Origin: Nocardia neocaledoniensis
GTDB taxonomy: Bacteria; Actinomycetota; Actinomycetes; Mycobacteriales; Mycobacteriaceae
NCBI RefSeq assembly: GCF_003182135.1
Contig: NZ_QGTL01000019.1
Coordinates: 41,968-105,967 of the forward strand
Reading direction: 5' to 3'
DNA length: 64,000 bases
Made by a program: the position numbers and the translations under genes. Shown here piece by piece: positions 56,875 through 64,000 of the stretch. Position 1 is the stretch's first letter; each line of letters opens with the position of its first letter. The notes under the pieces are model-generated. The model did no database searches, was not told where the DNA came from, and worked only from the letters and a program-made list of their open reading frames with translations.

Positions 56875-58218
56875 ATGACCGATATCGCCTATCGTCTCGC
56901 GCAACAGCGCTCTATTGTTACGGCGTTGCCTGGGCCGCGTTCAGCCGTACTGGCACACCGGCGCGGCCAAGCCGTCGCGGCCGGGGTCGGGTCCGCGGTA
57001 CCGGTGTATGCCGCCGACGCCGATGGCGGGGTGATCGTCGACGTCGACGGCAACTCCTTCATCGATCTCGGCTCAGGGATCGCGGTGACCACCGTCGGCG
57101 CCGCCAACCCAGAGGTAGCCGCCGCCGTGGCCGAGCAAGCCCGTCGCTTCACCCACACCTGCTTCATGGTCACCCCCTACGAGGGATACATCGAGGTCGC
57201 CGAACAACTCGCGGCCTTGACCCCGGGCGCACACGACAAGCGCACGGTCCTGTTCAACTCCGGCGCCGAAGCCGTAGAAAATGCCGTCAAGGTGGCGCGC
57301 CTTGCCACCGGCAAGACCGCGGTCGTCGCCTTCGACCACGCCTATCACGGGCGCACCAACCTGACCATGGCACTGACCGCGAAGTCGATGCCCTACAAGG
57401 CCCGGTTCGGGCCGTTCGCGCCCGAGGTCTACCGGATGCCGACCTCCTACCCCTACCGCGATCGGCTCACCGGCGAGCTCGCCGCACGCCGCGCCATCGA
57501 CCAGATCGACAAGCAGATCGGCGCCGAATCGCTGGCCGCGATCATCATCGAACCGATCCAAGGCGAAGGCGGCTTCATCACACCGGCCCCGGGTTTTCTT
57601 CCCGCGCTGGCCGACTGGGCCACACAGCACGGTGTCGTGTTCATCGCCGATGAGGTGCAGACCGGATTCGCACGCACCGGCGCCTGGTTCGCCAGCGAGC
57701 ACGAGCAGATCGAGCCCGACATCATCGTCATGGCCAAGGGCATCGCAGGCGGTATGCCCCTGGCCGCGATCACCGGGCGCGCCGAACTCCTGGATGCCGT
57801 ACACCCAGGTGGTCTCGGCGGCACCTACGGCGGCAACCCGGTGTCCTGCGCCGCCGCGCTGGCCACCTTGCACACGATGCACGATCTCGACCTGCCGGCC
57901 CGGGCCAGGGCCATCGAGCACGCGATCAAGCCACGGCTGCAGGAATCGGCCGATCGGACCGGCGTGATCGGCGACGTCCGCGGCCGTGGCGCGATGCTGG
58001 CCATCGAGATCGTCCACCCAGGCACCACCGACCCAGACCCCGACCTCACCACATGGATCGCCGCCGAAGCCCTCGCCCGAGGCGTGGTTCTGCTGACCTG
58101 CGGCACCCACTCCAACGTGATCCGGCTGCTGCCACCCCTGGTGATCAGCGACGACCTGCTCGACGAGGCCATCACCGTGCTCGACGATGTCCTGCACGCA
58201 GCGGCAGGCCGCCGATGA
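56875..58218 (+). CDS. gabT: 4-aminobutyrate-2-oxoglutarate transaminase
   Basis: 447 residues. PLP class III aminotransferase: NSGAEAVENAVKVAR, AYHGRTNLTMALT, IIIEPIQGEGGF, FIADEVQTGFARTG, and the PLP-binding lysine in IVMAKGIAGGMPL. Converts GABA and 2-oxoglutarate to succinate semialdehyde and glutamate. It shares ATGA with gabD. Confidence 0.93.
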   Translation: MTDIAYRLAQQRSIVTALPGPRSAVLAHRRGQAVAAGVGSAVPVYAADADGGVIVDVDGNSFIDLGSGIAVTTVGAANPEVAAAVAEQARRFTHTCFMVTPYEGYIEVAEQLAALTPGAHDKRTVLFNSGAEAVENAVKVARLATGKTAVVAFDHAYHGRTNLTMALTAKSMPYKARFGPFAPEVYRMPTSYPYRDRLTGELAARRAIDQIDKQIGAESLAAIIIEPIQGEGGFITPAPGFLPALADWATQHGVVFIADEVQTGFARTGAWFASEHEQIEPDIIVMAKGIAGGMPLAAITGRAELLDAVHPGGLGGTYGGNPVSCAAALATLHTMHDLDLPARARAIEHAIKPRLQESADRTGVIGDVRGRGAMLAIEIVHPGTTDPDPDLTTWIAAEALARGVVLLTCGTHSNVIRLLPPLVISDDLLDEAITVLDDVLHAAAGRR

Positions 58219-59669
58219 CCGACATCGACGCCCTCTTGGCCGCGCTGCCGACCGACCTGTGGATCGGCGGCCACCAAGTGCCGGCGGCCGGCGGTTCGAG
58301 GTTCCCGGTCCACAACCCGGCCACCGGAAAGGTCCTGGTCGAGGTAGCCGACGCCGACCCAGCCGATGGCGCGCAGGCCCTGACCATCGCGACCACCGCC
58401 CAACCGTCGTGGGCGGCGACGCCGCCACGCCGACGCGCGGAAATCTTGTACCGAGCATGGGAACTGGTGACAGCACGCCGACACGACTTCGCACTGCTGA
58501 TGACCCTGGAAATGGGCAAGCCCCTACCCGACAGCTACGCCGAGGTCGGCTACGGCGGTGAATTCCTGCGCTGGTTCGCAGAGGAAGCCGTGCGGATCAA
58601 CGGCCGCTACACGCCGTCCCCATCGGGGAACGGGCGAATCCTGGTGACCAAACAGCCTGTCGGTCCGACCTTGGCGATCACGCCGTGGAACTTCCCCCTG
58701 GCCATGGGCACCCGCAAGATCGGCCCCGCGCTCGCTGCCGGCTGCACGATGGTGGTCAAACCCGCCTCCGAAACGCCGTTGACCATGCTGCTGCTCGGCC
58801 GGATTCTCGCCGAGGCCGGTCTGCCAGCCGGTGTCCTGTCGATCCTGCCGACCTCGCGATCAGCACAACTGACCGACCCGATCCTGGCCGACTCGCGCCT
58901 GCGCAAGCTCACCTTCACCGGATCCACCGCGGTGGGCAAACATCTGCTCGCCCGCGCGGCCACCTCGGTGCTGCGCACCTCGATGGAACTCGGCGGCAAT
59001 GCGCCGTTCGTTGTGTTCGCCGATGCTGATCTCGATGCCGCGGTCGAGGGGGCGATGGCCGCCAAGATGCGCAACACCGGGCAGGCGTGTACCGCCGCGA
59101 ACCGCTTCCACGTCGACAACGCGGTCCGCGACGAATTCACTGCCCGGCTCACCGAACGCATGCGTGGGCTCACCATCGGCCCTGGCCACTTCGACGGCGT
59201 GCAGGTCGGTCCATTGGTCACCGACAAGCAGCGTCGTGCGGTCGACGACCTGGTGACCGATGCCGTCACCAAGGGGGCGGTGGTCACCACCGGCGGCGCC
59301 TGCGTCGACGGCGACGGCTACTTCTACACCCCGACCGTGCTGGCCGACGTCAGCGCCGACGCGCGTGTTCTGCGCGAGGAGGTATTCGGGCCGGTCGCCG
59401 CGATCACCGGCTTCGACGGCGAGGACCAGGGCATCGCTGCCGCCAACGACACCGAATACGGTTTGGCCGCCTACATTTACACCTGTGACCAGCACCGTGC
59501 GTTGCGCGTGTCGGATGCCGTCGAAGCGGGGATGGTCGGAGTGAATCGCGGGCTCGTCTCCGATGTTGCCGCCCCTTTCGGCGGAATCAAACAATCCGGT
59601 CTCGGCCGGGAAGCCGGCAGCGAAGGCATCGACGAGTACCTCGAGACCAAATACGTTGCCCTGCAATAG
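58215..59669 (+). CDS. gabD: Succinate-semialdehyde dehydrogenase
   Basis: 484 residues from the ATG at 58215. Cysteine nucleophile in NTGQACTAANRF, glutamate base in MELGGNAP, TPWNFPLAMGTRKIGPALAAGC, and SGLGREAGSEGIDEYLETKYVAL, the usual GabD C-terminus that reads the succinate carboxylate. Completes the GABA shunt to succinate. Last gene of the catabolic run; the remnant on the opposite strand begins right after it. Confidence 0.93.
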   Translation: MTDIDALLAALPTDLWIGGHQVPAAGGSRFPVHNPATGKVLVEVADADPADGAQALTIATTAQPSWAATPPRRRAEILYRAWELVTARRHDFALLMTLEMGKPLPDSYAEVGYGGEFLRWFAEEAVRINGRYTPSPSGNGRILVTKQPVGPTLAITPWNFPLAMGTRKIGPALAAGCTMVVKPASETPLTMLLLGRILAEAGLPAGVLSILPTSRSAQLTDPILADSRLRKLTFTGSTAVGKHLLARAATSVLRTSMELGGNAPFVVFADADLDAAVEGAMAAKMRNTGQACTAANRFHVDNAVRDEFTARLTERMRGLTIGPGHFDGVQVGPLVTDKQRRAVDDLVTDAVTKGAVVTTGGACVDGDGYFYTPTVLADVSADARVLREEVFGPVAAITGFDGEDQGIAAANDTEYGLAAYIYTCDQHRALRVSDAVEAGMVGVNRGLVSDVAAPFGGIKQSGLGREAGSEGIDEYLETKYVALQ

Positions 59670-59675
59670 GGCCGT

Positions 59676-60035
59676 GGTCAGCGGTGACGTGGACCGGACC
59701 GTCGTCGGCTTCGCCGACGAGCAGCAGGTCGTCGAATGGGCGTATTTCGAGGCGTGTCCCAGGCAGCCAGCCCAGGGCGGTCATCACGTATCGGTCCAGG
59801 ACCCTGCCCGCGTCGCCGACCGTTGACACGCCGTACAGCAGGTCGTCGTCCGGGATCTTGTCTGGTCCCGGCGTAGTTGGCGGTGTACCGCGAATCAGCT
59901 GTTCCAGTGGCGCCTGCGGGGGAAATCAGCGGGGGATCACCGTCGTCCCCAATCGTTCCCCGTGCACAGTCCGGCCGGGTCAGGGATGGTCGATCCTGGC
60001 AGATCTGCCAGGAGTTCTTGCAGGTGGGTGCGCAT
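59676..60035 (-). pseudogene. Frame-broken AbrB/SpoVT-like DNA-binding protein
   Basis: On the minus strand an ATG at 60035 (GAGGTGA upstream) reads MRTHLQELLADLPGSTIPDP and GLCTGNDWGRR, then stops. A second frame, closed upstream by a TGA, continues with PLEQLIRGTPPTTPG, DDDLLYGVSTVGDAGRVLDR and ALGWLPGTRLEIRPFDDLLL, a recognisable AbrB/MazE-type swapped-hairpin domain, and is cut at gabD. A frameshift near 59930 and loss of the C-terminus make it a pseudogene. Confidence 0.45.
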
Positions 60036-60049
60036 TTCCCAGGTCACCT

Positions 60050-60079
60050 CCGTGTGTTCGAGTGCGCTCGAACACACGG
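60050..60079. repeat. Perfect 13-bp inverted repeat with 4-bp loop
   Basis: CCGTGTGTTCGAG (60050-60062) and its exact reverse complement (60067-60079) flank TGCG. It lies just upstream of the broken AbrB-like gene and could be its operator, or a stable hairpin. It is not a LexA box: the half-sites are in the opposite order to TCGAAC-N4-GTTCGA. Confidence 0.55.
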
Positions 60080-60602
60080 CACGCAAATGCGGCAAATCTA
60101 CCGTGAATCTGTGCGCGAGGGGGGACTCGCATACAGATTTCGGATCAAAGCTTCGGAAATGTGTGATCGAGAGCGATCGAATACATATCGCGAAGCTGGT
60201 GCGCACCAATCCTATACGAGCTGCTGAGTCGGTACTGCGGTGTCCTGTCGCGGCCTCCTGGCATCGCTGGTCGCAGGTTCACGCCCTCGGTGGGGCACAT
60301 CGAAGATGGAACGCGGGTGGGCTGGGACTTCATGCTGGCTGCTTGGTAGTCGAAGCGGATTCAGCGCTGGGGTGAGAGGCGATGTGGTGATCAGTGAGTG
60401 GTCATCAGATCACCGGCCGAACCATTGCCGGGTCGTGATCTGGGCAGTATGGCACTCGTGGCACAAGTTTCCTGGTCGGCGGGCATGCCCGAACACCGCG
60501 CGGGTGAGCATTCCACGGTCGATGCACACTCGGTCGGCCGCGACAGCCGGATCAGGGCTGTGATGCTGCCTACGGCGTAGCGTGCGGCCAGCAGATTCGA
60601 TA
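60080..60602. other. Gene-free stretch in decayed region
   Basis: No intact gene seen. Codon bias is lost in all frames and the composition around 60090-60240 is lower in G+C than the genes on either side. A short palindrome GGTGCGCACC occurs near 60200. Best read as decayed or intergenic accessory DNA. Confidence 0.4.
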
Positions 60603-60869
60603 TCAGAGCGAGCCGACGCCATGCATCGCCGCAGCGGCGGCGGTCGGGACCAGCGCGCCGAATCCGAGAGAGACCAGCCTCGCTCCAGCCGGTCGATACT
60701 CGTCTAGGTGCGATACTGCCAGCCCTGTCAGTACGACCGCGGCGGTGATGGAGACCGGGTACTGCGCCGAGAACGCGGTCACTGCCACCGCGATGCAACC
60801 GAGAACCAGTCCGGCCAAGGCCCAGCGCCAGCGCAATTCTTCGGCTCCGACACCATCCGAACGCCACAC
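60603..60869 (-). CDS. Small membrane protein of unknown function
   Basis: 88 residues from a GTG at 60869 with AGGAG 6 nt upstream, a good start. Two or three hydrophobic helices: WALAGLVLGCIAVAVTAFSA, VSITAAVVLTGLAVSHL and LVSLGFGALVPTAAAAAM. Not recognised. Another minus-strand frame ends immediately before it, at 60879. Confidence 0.55.
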   Translation of the reverse strand: MWRSDGVGAEELRWRWALAGLVLGCIAVAVTAFSAQYPVSITAAVVLTGLAVSHLDEYRPAGARLVSLGFGALVPTAAAAAMHGVGSL

Positions 60870-61368
60870 GGGGATCTCCTAGTTGACCTGCATCCATCGT
60901 AGGGCAGCCGTCGTGACAGTCCTATGGTCGTCGTGTGCCGTGCTGATGGATAGTGCGGCATGAATTGCTTTCGGCAGCGGACGCGTCGGGACCCGCTCAG
61001 GGGAACCTCTGGGCGTGCGGTCGCCAAGGTCAACACCGCTTCCAGGAGCCGCGCGAAGTGCCGCATCCAGAGGGTTCGCCACCGCAGCGGTGGCCGTGGT
61101 CCATCCGGTCATGACCACCATCGGACGTTCGGCGAAAGCGTCGATGCCTGCCGCGTCGATGCCTCAAACCACGCCGATACGAGCAAGGGAGTCGTCGGCT
61201 ACCCACGATCACCGGACGAGCACGTCTTGCTCGATGGGGCCGGGGGGAAGGTGGCCGGTTGTCCGGTCTGGCGACGCAGCCCATAAGCCTCCCGTTGTCA
61301 AGTTCGCACCTGCGCACATATTGCATTAACCTCGACGGTGTCGGACGAGGTGAGCCAGGAGGTCGGCT
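60870..61368. other. Degenerate minus-strand coding remnant and MFS promoter region
   Basis: On the minus strand, from about 61270 to 60879, one frame reads like an old gene: IEQDVLVR, stop, SWVADDSLARIGVV, stop, GIDAAGIDAFAERPMVVMTG and on to RWMQVN. Two in-frame TGA codons interrupt it and codon bias is weak. The part after the second stop (61121-60879, starting MVVMTG) could still be translated as about 80 residues. The plus-strand end (61300-61368) should contain the promoter of the MFS operon. Confidence 0.3.
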
Positions 61369-62613
61369 GTGTTGGAGGTGCTGCGGCATCGAGGTTTCCG
61401 CCGGTTGTTCACCGCGCAGGTCGTCGCACTGGTCGGTACCGGACTGCTGACTGTCGCGCTGGGCCTGCTGGCCTTCGACATCGCCGGTGCCGACGCGGGT
61501 GCGGTGCTGGGAACGGCGCTGGCCATCAAAATGGTCGCCTATGTCGGTGTGGCACCGGTGATTTCAGCAGTGACAGATCGGGTCCCGCGGCGAGTGCTGC
61601 TGGTCTCGGCGGATGTGGTGCGCGCGGTTGTCGCCCTGGCGCTGCCGTTCGTGAGCGAAGTGTGGCAGATCTATCTGCTGATCTTCGTTCTGCAGGCTGC
61701 GTCGGCGACGTTTACTCCCGCCTTCCAGGCCGTGATCCCGTCTGTGCTGGAGGACGAGGAGGACTACACGCGCGGGCTGTCGCTGTCGCGGCTGGCCTAT
61801 GATCTCGAGTCGCTGCTGAGCCCAGTTCTGGCTGCCGCGTTGCTGACGGTGATCAGCTACAACTTGCTCTTCGTGGGTACGACGGCGGGTTTCGTCGTGT
61901 CGGCGGCGATGGTCGTCGGTACGCAGCTGCCGCGGCGAGTGCCGGTCGATCGGTCGGTGCCGCTGACCCGGCGTATCACCGGTGGCGCGCGGATCATGGC
62001 GGCCGATCCGGTGCTGCGCGGCCTGCTGGCGATGAACCTCGCTGTTGGGGCCGCTACGGCGCTGGTTGTGGTCAACACGGTGGTCTATGTCCGCGAGCTG
62101 CTCGCGGGCCCGCCGTCCGCGGTCGCTGTCGCGCTGGGCTTCTACGGTGCCGGATCGATGGTCGTGGCGATCTCGATGCCCCGGCTGCTCGCCGTGATGC
62201 CCGACCGTCGGTTGATGCTGACCGGCTGCACCGTGCTGCCCATCGGCCTGGCCATGGCGGCAGTCCTCGCCGCCATCGAGCCCGCCCCGGCCTTCGGGTG
62301 GGTTCTGCTCGCGGTGGCGTGGCTGCTGCTCGGGGCAGGAGCGTCGATGATCAACACCCCGGCGGCGCGGCTGCTGCGGGCGCAATCCAATGCTTCCACG
62401 CGTCCGGCGGTGTTCACCGCCCAGTTCTCGCTGTCGCACGCGTGTTTTCTGCTGACCTACCCCGTCGCGGGCTGGGTCGGTGCGGTGGTGGGGCAATTCG
62501 CCGCAGCGGTGGCGCTGGCAGTGCTGGCTACACTTGCCGGGATCACGGCTGCGCGAGTGTGGCCCAAGACCTTGCCCGCAGTTCCGCAGGCCCAGACAGT
62601 CGAAAGTCGGTGA
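61369..62613 (+). CDS. Major facilitator superfamily exporter
   Basis: 414 residues from a GTG with AGGAGG upstream. Twelve hydrophobic helices; the N-terminus LRHRGFRRLFTAQVVALVGTG (shortened) and the loop TDRVPRRVLLVSADVVRA are typical of MFS drug/metal exporters of the MdfA/NRE type. First gene of an operon with an ArsR-type sensor and CopC (6-bp gap, then 8-bp overlap), which suggests export of a metal ion or metal-linked compound. Confidence 0.88.
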   Translation: MLEVLRHRGFRRLFTAQVVALVGTGLLTVALGLLAFDIAGADAGAVLGTALAIKMVAYVGVAPVISAVTDRVPRRVLLVSADVVRAVVALALPFVSEVWQIYLLIFVLQAASATFTPAFQAVIPSVLEDEEDYTRGLSLSRLAYDLESLLSPVLAAALLTVISYNLLFVGTTAGFVVSAAMVVGTQLPRRVPVDRSVPLTRRITGGARIMAADPVLRGLLAMNLAVGAATALVVVNTVVYVRELLAGPPSAVAVALGFYGAGSMVVAISMPRLLAVMPDRRLMLTGCTVLPIGLAMAAVLAAIEPAPAFGWVLLAVAWLLLGAGASMINTPAARLLRAQSNASTRPAVFTAQFSLSHACFLLTYPVAGWVGAVVGQFAAAVALAVLATLAGITAARVWPKTLPAVPQAQTVESR

Positions 62614-62619
62614 ACCAGC

Positions 62620-62994
62620 ATGATCGGTGAGCTCGGTTCGAACGCCAGCCAGCCGGTCGTGCCGAGTCTCGTCCATGCTGTCGAACCAGATCCGCCGCGT
62701 CTGGAAGCCGCGACCTCGGCATTCCGGATGCTCGCCGATCCCACCCGCTTGCACATTCTGTGGATTCTGGCCTGCGGAGAAGCGGATGTCAGCGCGCTGA
62801 CCGAGGCCACGGCGGCCTCGCGGACCGCCGTGAGTCAGCATCTGGCGAAGCTGCGCTTCACCGGCATGGTCGAGACCCGCCGTGAGGGCCGCCATATCGT
62901 CTACCGCATCCGAGACGGCCACCTTGCCAGGCTGGTTCGCGAAGGTCTCAATCTTGCCGATCACATGGTGACAGGAGAACAACCCCATGCATGA
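62620..62994 (+). CDS. ArsR/SmtB family transcriptional regulator
   Basis: 124 residues. Winged helix: AFRMLADPTRLHILWILACGE, VSQHLAKLRFTGMVETRREGRHIVYRI. No CxC motif in the recognition region, but the last helix DGHLARLVREGLNLADH has Asp/His residues spaced like an alpha5 metal site of SmtB, NmtR or KmtR. Probably a Zn/Ni/Co-type sensor controlling the MFS-CopC operon. Stop overlaps copC by 8 bp. Confidence 0.88.
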   Translation: MIGELGSNASQPVVPSLVHAVEPDPPRLEAATSAFRMLADPTRLHILWILACGEADVSALTEATAASRTAVSQHLAKLRFTGMVETRREGRHIVYRIRDGHLARLVREGLNLADHMVTGEQPHA

Positions 62995-63571
62995 GTCGAG
63001 CCGCCCGCTGCCCACCTCGGCGGCGGTGAGGATCCTGGCGCGAACCGCGGCGGCGTTCACAGCCATCCTCGCCGCGCTGGCGCTGACAGCCGGCCCGGCC
63101 GCGGCACACGCCGCGCTGGCGAGCAGCGACCCTGCCGACGGCGCACGCATCGACACCGCGCCTGCCCAGGTGAATTTGACCTTCAACGAGGCCATCCAGT
63201 CGACCTTCGCCGCGTTGACCGTGGTCGGGCCCGACGGTCAGCACTACGAACGTAGCGAACCGAAGACTCAGGGCAAGATTCTGTCGACTGATCTGACCGG
63301 CCTGGGCCCGGCAGGGGTTTACACGGTCGGGTTCCGTGTCGTCTCCGAGGACGGGCACCCGATCCAGGGCAGCTACACCTTCGACCTGACCAAAGCCGCC
63401 TCGACCACTCCGTCGAACAGTGGCACGCCTGAACCGGCGACGACGCAACCCGCCGCCGCCGAGGGCGACGAGCCCAACGGCTTCCCGATGTGGATCTGGG
63501 CCGTGGCTATCGTGGTCCTGCTGGCCGGTGGACTGGCGGTCGTGCTCGGTGCCACCCGTCGCAAGAGCTGA
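62987..63571 (+). CDS. CopC-domain copper resistance protein, membrane anchored
   Basis: 194 residues. Signal peptide ending AAAHAALASSDPADGA, so the mature protein begins with the His-containing brace (HAALxxSxPA) used for Cu(II) binding in CopC. The CopC fold follows (VNLTFNEAIQS, VSEDGHPIQGSYTFDL). A Thr/Pro linker and one C-terminal membrane helix (FPMWIWAVAIVVLLAGG...) anchor it. This YcnJ/CopC-like form handles extracytoplasmic copper. Confidence 0.9.
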   Translation: MHESSRPLPTSAAVRILARTAAAFTAILAALALTAGPAAAHAALASSDPADGARIDTAPAQVNLTFNEAIQSTFAALTVVGPDGQHYERSEPKTQGKILSTDLTGLGPAGVYTVGFRVVSEDGHPIQGSYTFDLTKAASTTPSNSGTPEPATTQPAAAEGDEPNGFPMWIWAVAIVVLLAGGLAVVLGATRRKS

Positions 63572-63574
63572 GCT

Positions 63575-63890
63575 GCCCGAGCCCCCGGCGCAACTGCTGC
63601 GCAGGACATAGTCCTGCATCGATCGCGGCAGTAGCGAGGATGCGGAGCGTCTGATCGACCGATTCGTCCGAGGTCGAGAGTCCCCCTTCGATCGAGGTGC
63701 GAATGGTGGTGATCAGCACTCCGGTGACGATGGCGGCCAGCAGCGGTGGCGCCACCGAAGGAGTTTGTTGCAGGGGTGAGGCGGACGGTGAGCGCGTCGG
63801 TGATTTCGTCGTGGGGTTGACGTACGGACGTAGACACCACCGGGTCGCGGAGGTGCTTGCGCGCACCGTCAGTGGTGGCATCTGGTACGG
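63575..63890 (-). pseudogene. Frameshifted C-terminal remnant of a TetR regulator
   Basis: On the minus strand one frame reads ARKHLRDPVVSTSVRQPHDE and ITDALTVRLTP; at about 63775 (near a CCCC run) the sense continues in another frame as LQQTPSVAPPLLAAIVTGVL and TSIEGGLSTSDESVDQTLRI. Together this is the ligand-binding half of a TetR protein. The DNA-binding half is gone, replaced by the divergent TetR gene at 63926. Confidence 0.5.
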
Positions 63891-63925
63891 ACCGCGCGTG
63901 CGATGGCCCGTGGAATACTGCGATC

Positions 63926-64000
63926 GTGCCCAAGCTCTGGAACGACACCATCACCGCGCATCGTCAAGCCGTGCGGGACGCCTTGCTGGACACGACCGCC
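63926..64000 (+). CDS. TetR family regulator, N-terminus only (cut by window edge)
   Basis: 25 codons from a GTG at 63926: VPKLWNDTITAHRQAVRDAL and LDTTA. The pattern LWNxTIxAHRxAVRDAxLDTTA is the first helix of a TetR subgroup. The helix-turn-helix would follow outside the window. Confidence 0.7.
   Translation, partial: MPKLWNDTITAHRQAVRDALLDTTA

Noticed and set aside
60052..60077. Possible LexA/SOS box
   Set aside because: The palindrome contains GTTCGA and TCGAAC, but in the reverse order to the actinobacterial SOS box TCGAAC-N4-GTTCGA.
61564..63195. 543-codon minus-strand frame opposite the MFS-ArsR-CopC operon
   Set aside because: Arg/His/Gln-rich shadow covering three recognisable plus-strand genes with overlaps and ribosome binding sites.
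1..64000. tRNA, rRNA, CRISPR arrays, complete insertion sequences, integrase or attachment sites
   Set aside because: Looked for and not seen: no spaced direct-repeat array, no transposase or integrase frame, and no tRNA-like T-loop in a cloverleaf context. The accessory-region idea for 41-64 kb rests only on broken genes and composition.

Overview
The window is high-GC actinobacterial DNA, most likely from Nocardia or a close relative. Evidence: strong G/C third-position bias, many GTG starts, 4-bp ATGA/GTGA gene overlaps, a furA-katG pair, transmembrane eukaryote-type Ser/Thr kinases, EF-G2, con-10/KGG and DUF5709-like stress proteins, and lipoproteins of the type seen in nocardiae. No rRNA, tRNA, CRISPR array or complete insertion sequence was found. 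Both window ends cut genes (a quinone-oxidoreductase-like gene on the left, a TetR gene on the right).

Layout. 1-1.2 kb: TetR regulator and its probable oxidoreductase target, with related operator sites. 1.2-9.6 kb: six closely packed minus-strand genes, kinase-lipoprotein-kinase-kinase-lipoprotein-kinase, which look like a tandem duplication of a three-gene unit; all four kinases carry the same type of four-cysteine extracellular domain. 9.8-13.5 kb: TerD-like protein, an exported repeat protein, a Tat-exported GH76 mannanase and a two-domain alpha/beta-barrel protein. 13.5-19.8 kb: three metabolic/regulator units (LysR with an amino-acid dehydrogenase, MmyB-type regulator with an SDR, small proteins, a flavodoxin-like reductase). 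19.8-23.4 kb: two flavin amine oxidases flanking a TetR gene, with related palindromes. 23.4-26.1 kb: furA-katG. 26.1-31.3 kb: Rieske/FAD oxidoreductase, small stress-type proteins, DHFR-like reductase with a TetR, iron-permease-like protein. 31.3-33.3 kb: arsenic operon arsR-acr3-arsC with the remnant of a second ArsR-type regulator. 33.3-38.7 kb: amidotransferase, exported proteins, EF-G2. 38.9-41.3 kb: a kinase with a large propeller-like sensor.

From about 41.3 kb the sequence looks like accessory DNA with several broken genes: a MerR tail, a truncated AbiEii-like nucleotidyltransferase, an AbrB-like remnant and a frameshifted TetR remnant. Intact genes here are a TetR-controlled MMPL exporter with a zinc alcohol dehydrogenase (three operator copies exactly 18 bp apart) and an eight-gene catabolic block at 48.6-59.7 kb: PucR regulator, Baeyer-Villiger-type monooxygenase, alpha/beta hydrolase, DAO-family oxidase, putrescine-oxidase-like flavoenzyme, aminobutyraldehyde-type dehydrogenase, GABA transaminase and succinate-semialdehyde dehydrogenase. 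Together these would take a diamine or an amine-bearing ketone through GABA to succinate. The right end holds an MFS exporter-ArsR-CopC operon.

All functions are inferred from reading translated sequence and recalled family motifs; no database search was run.
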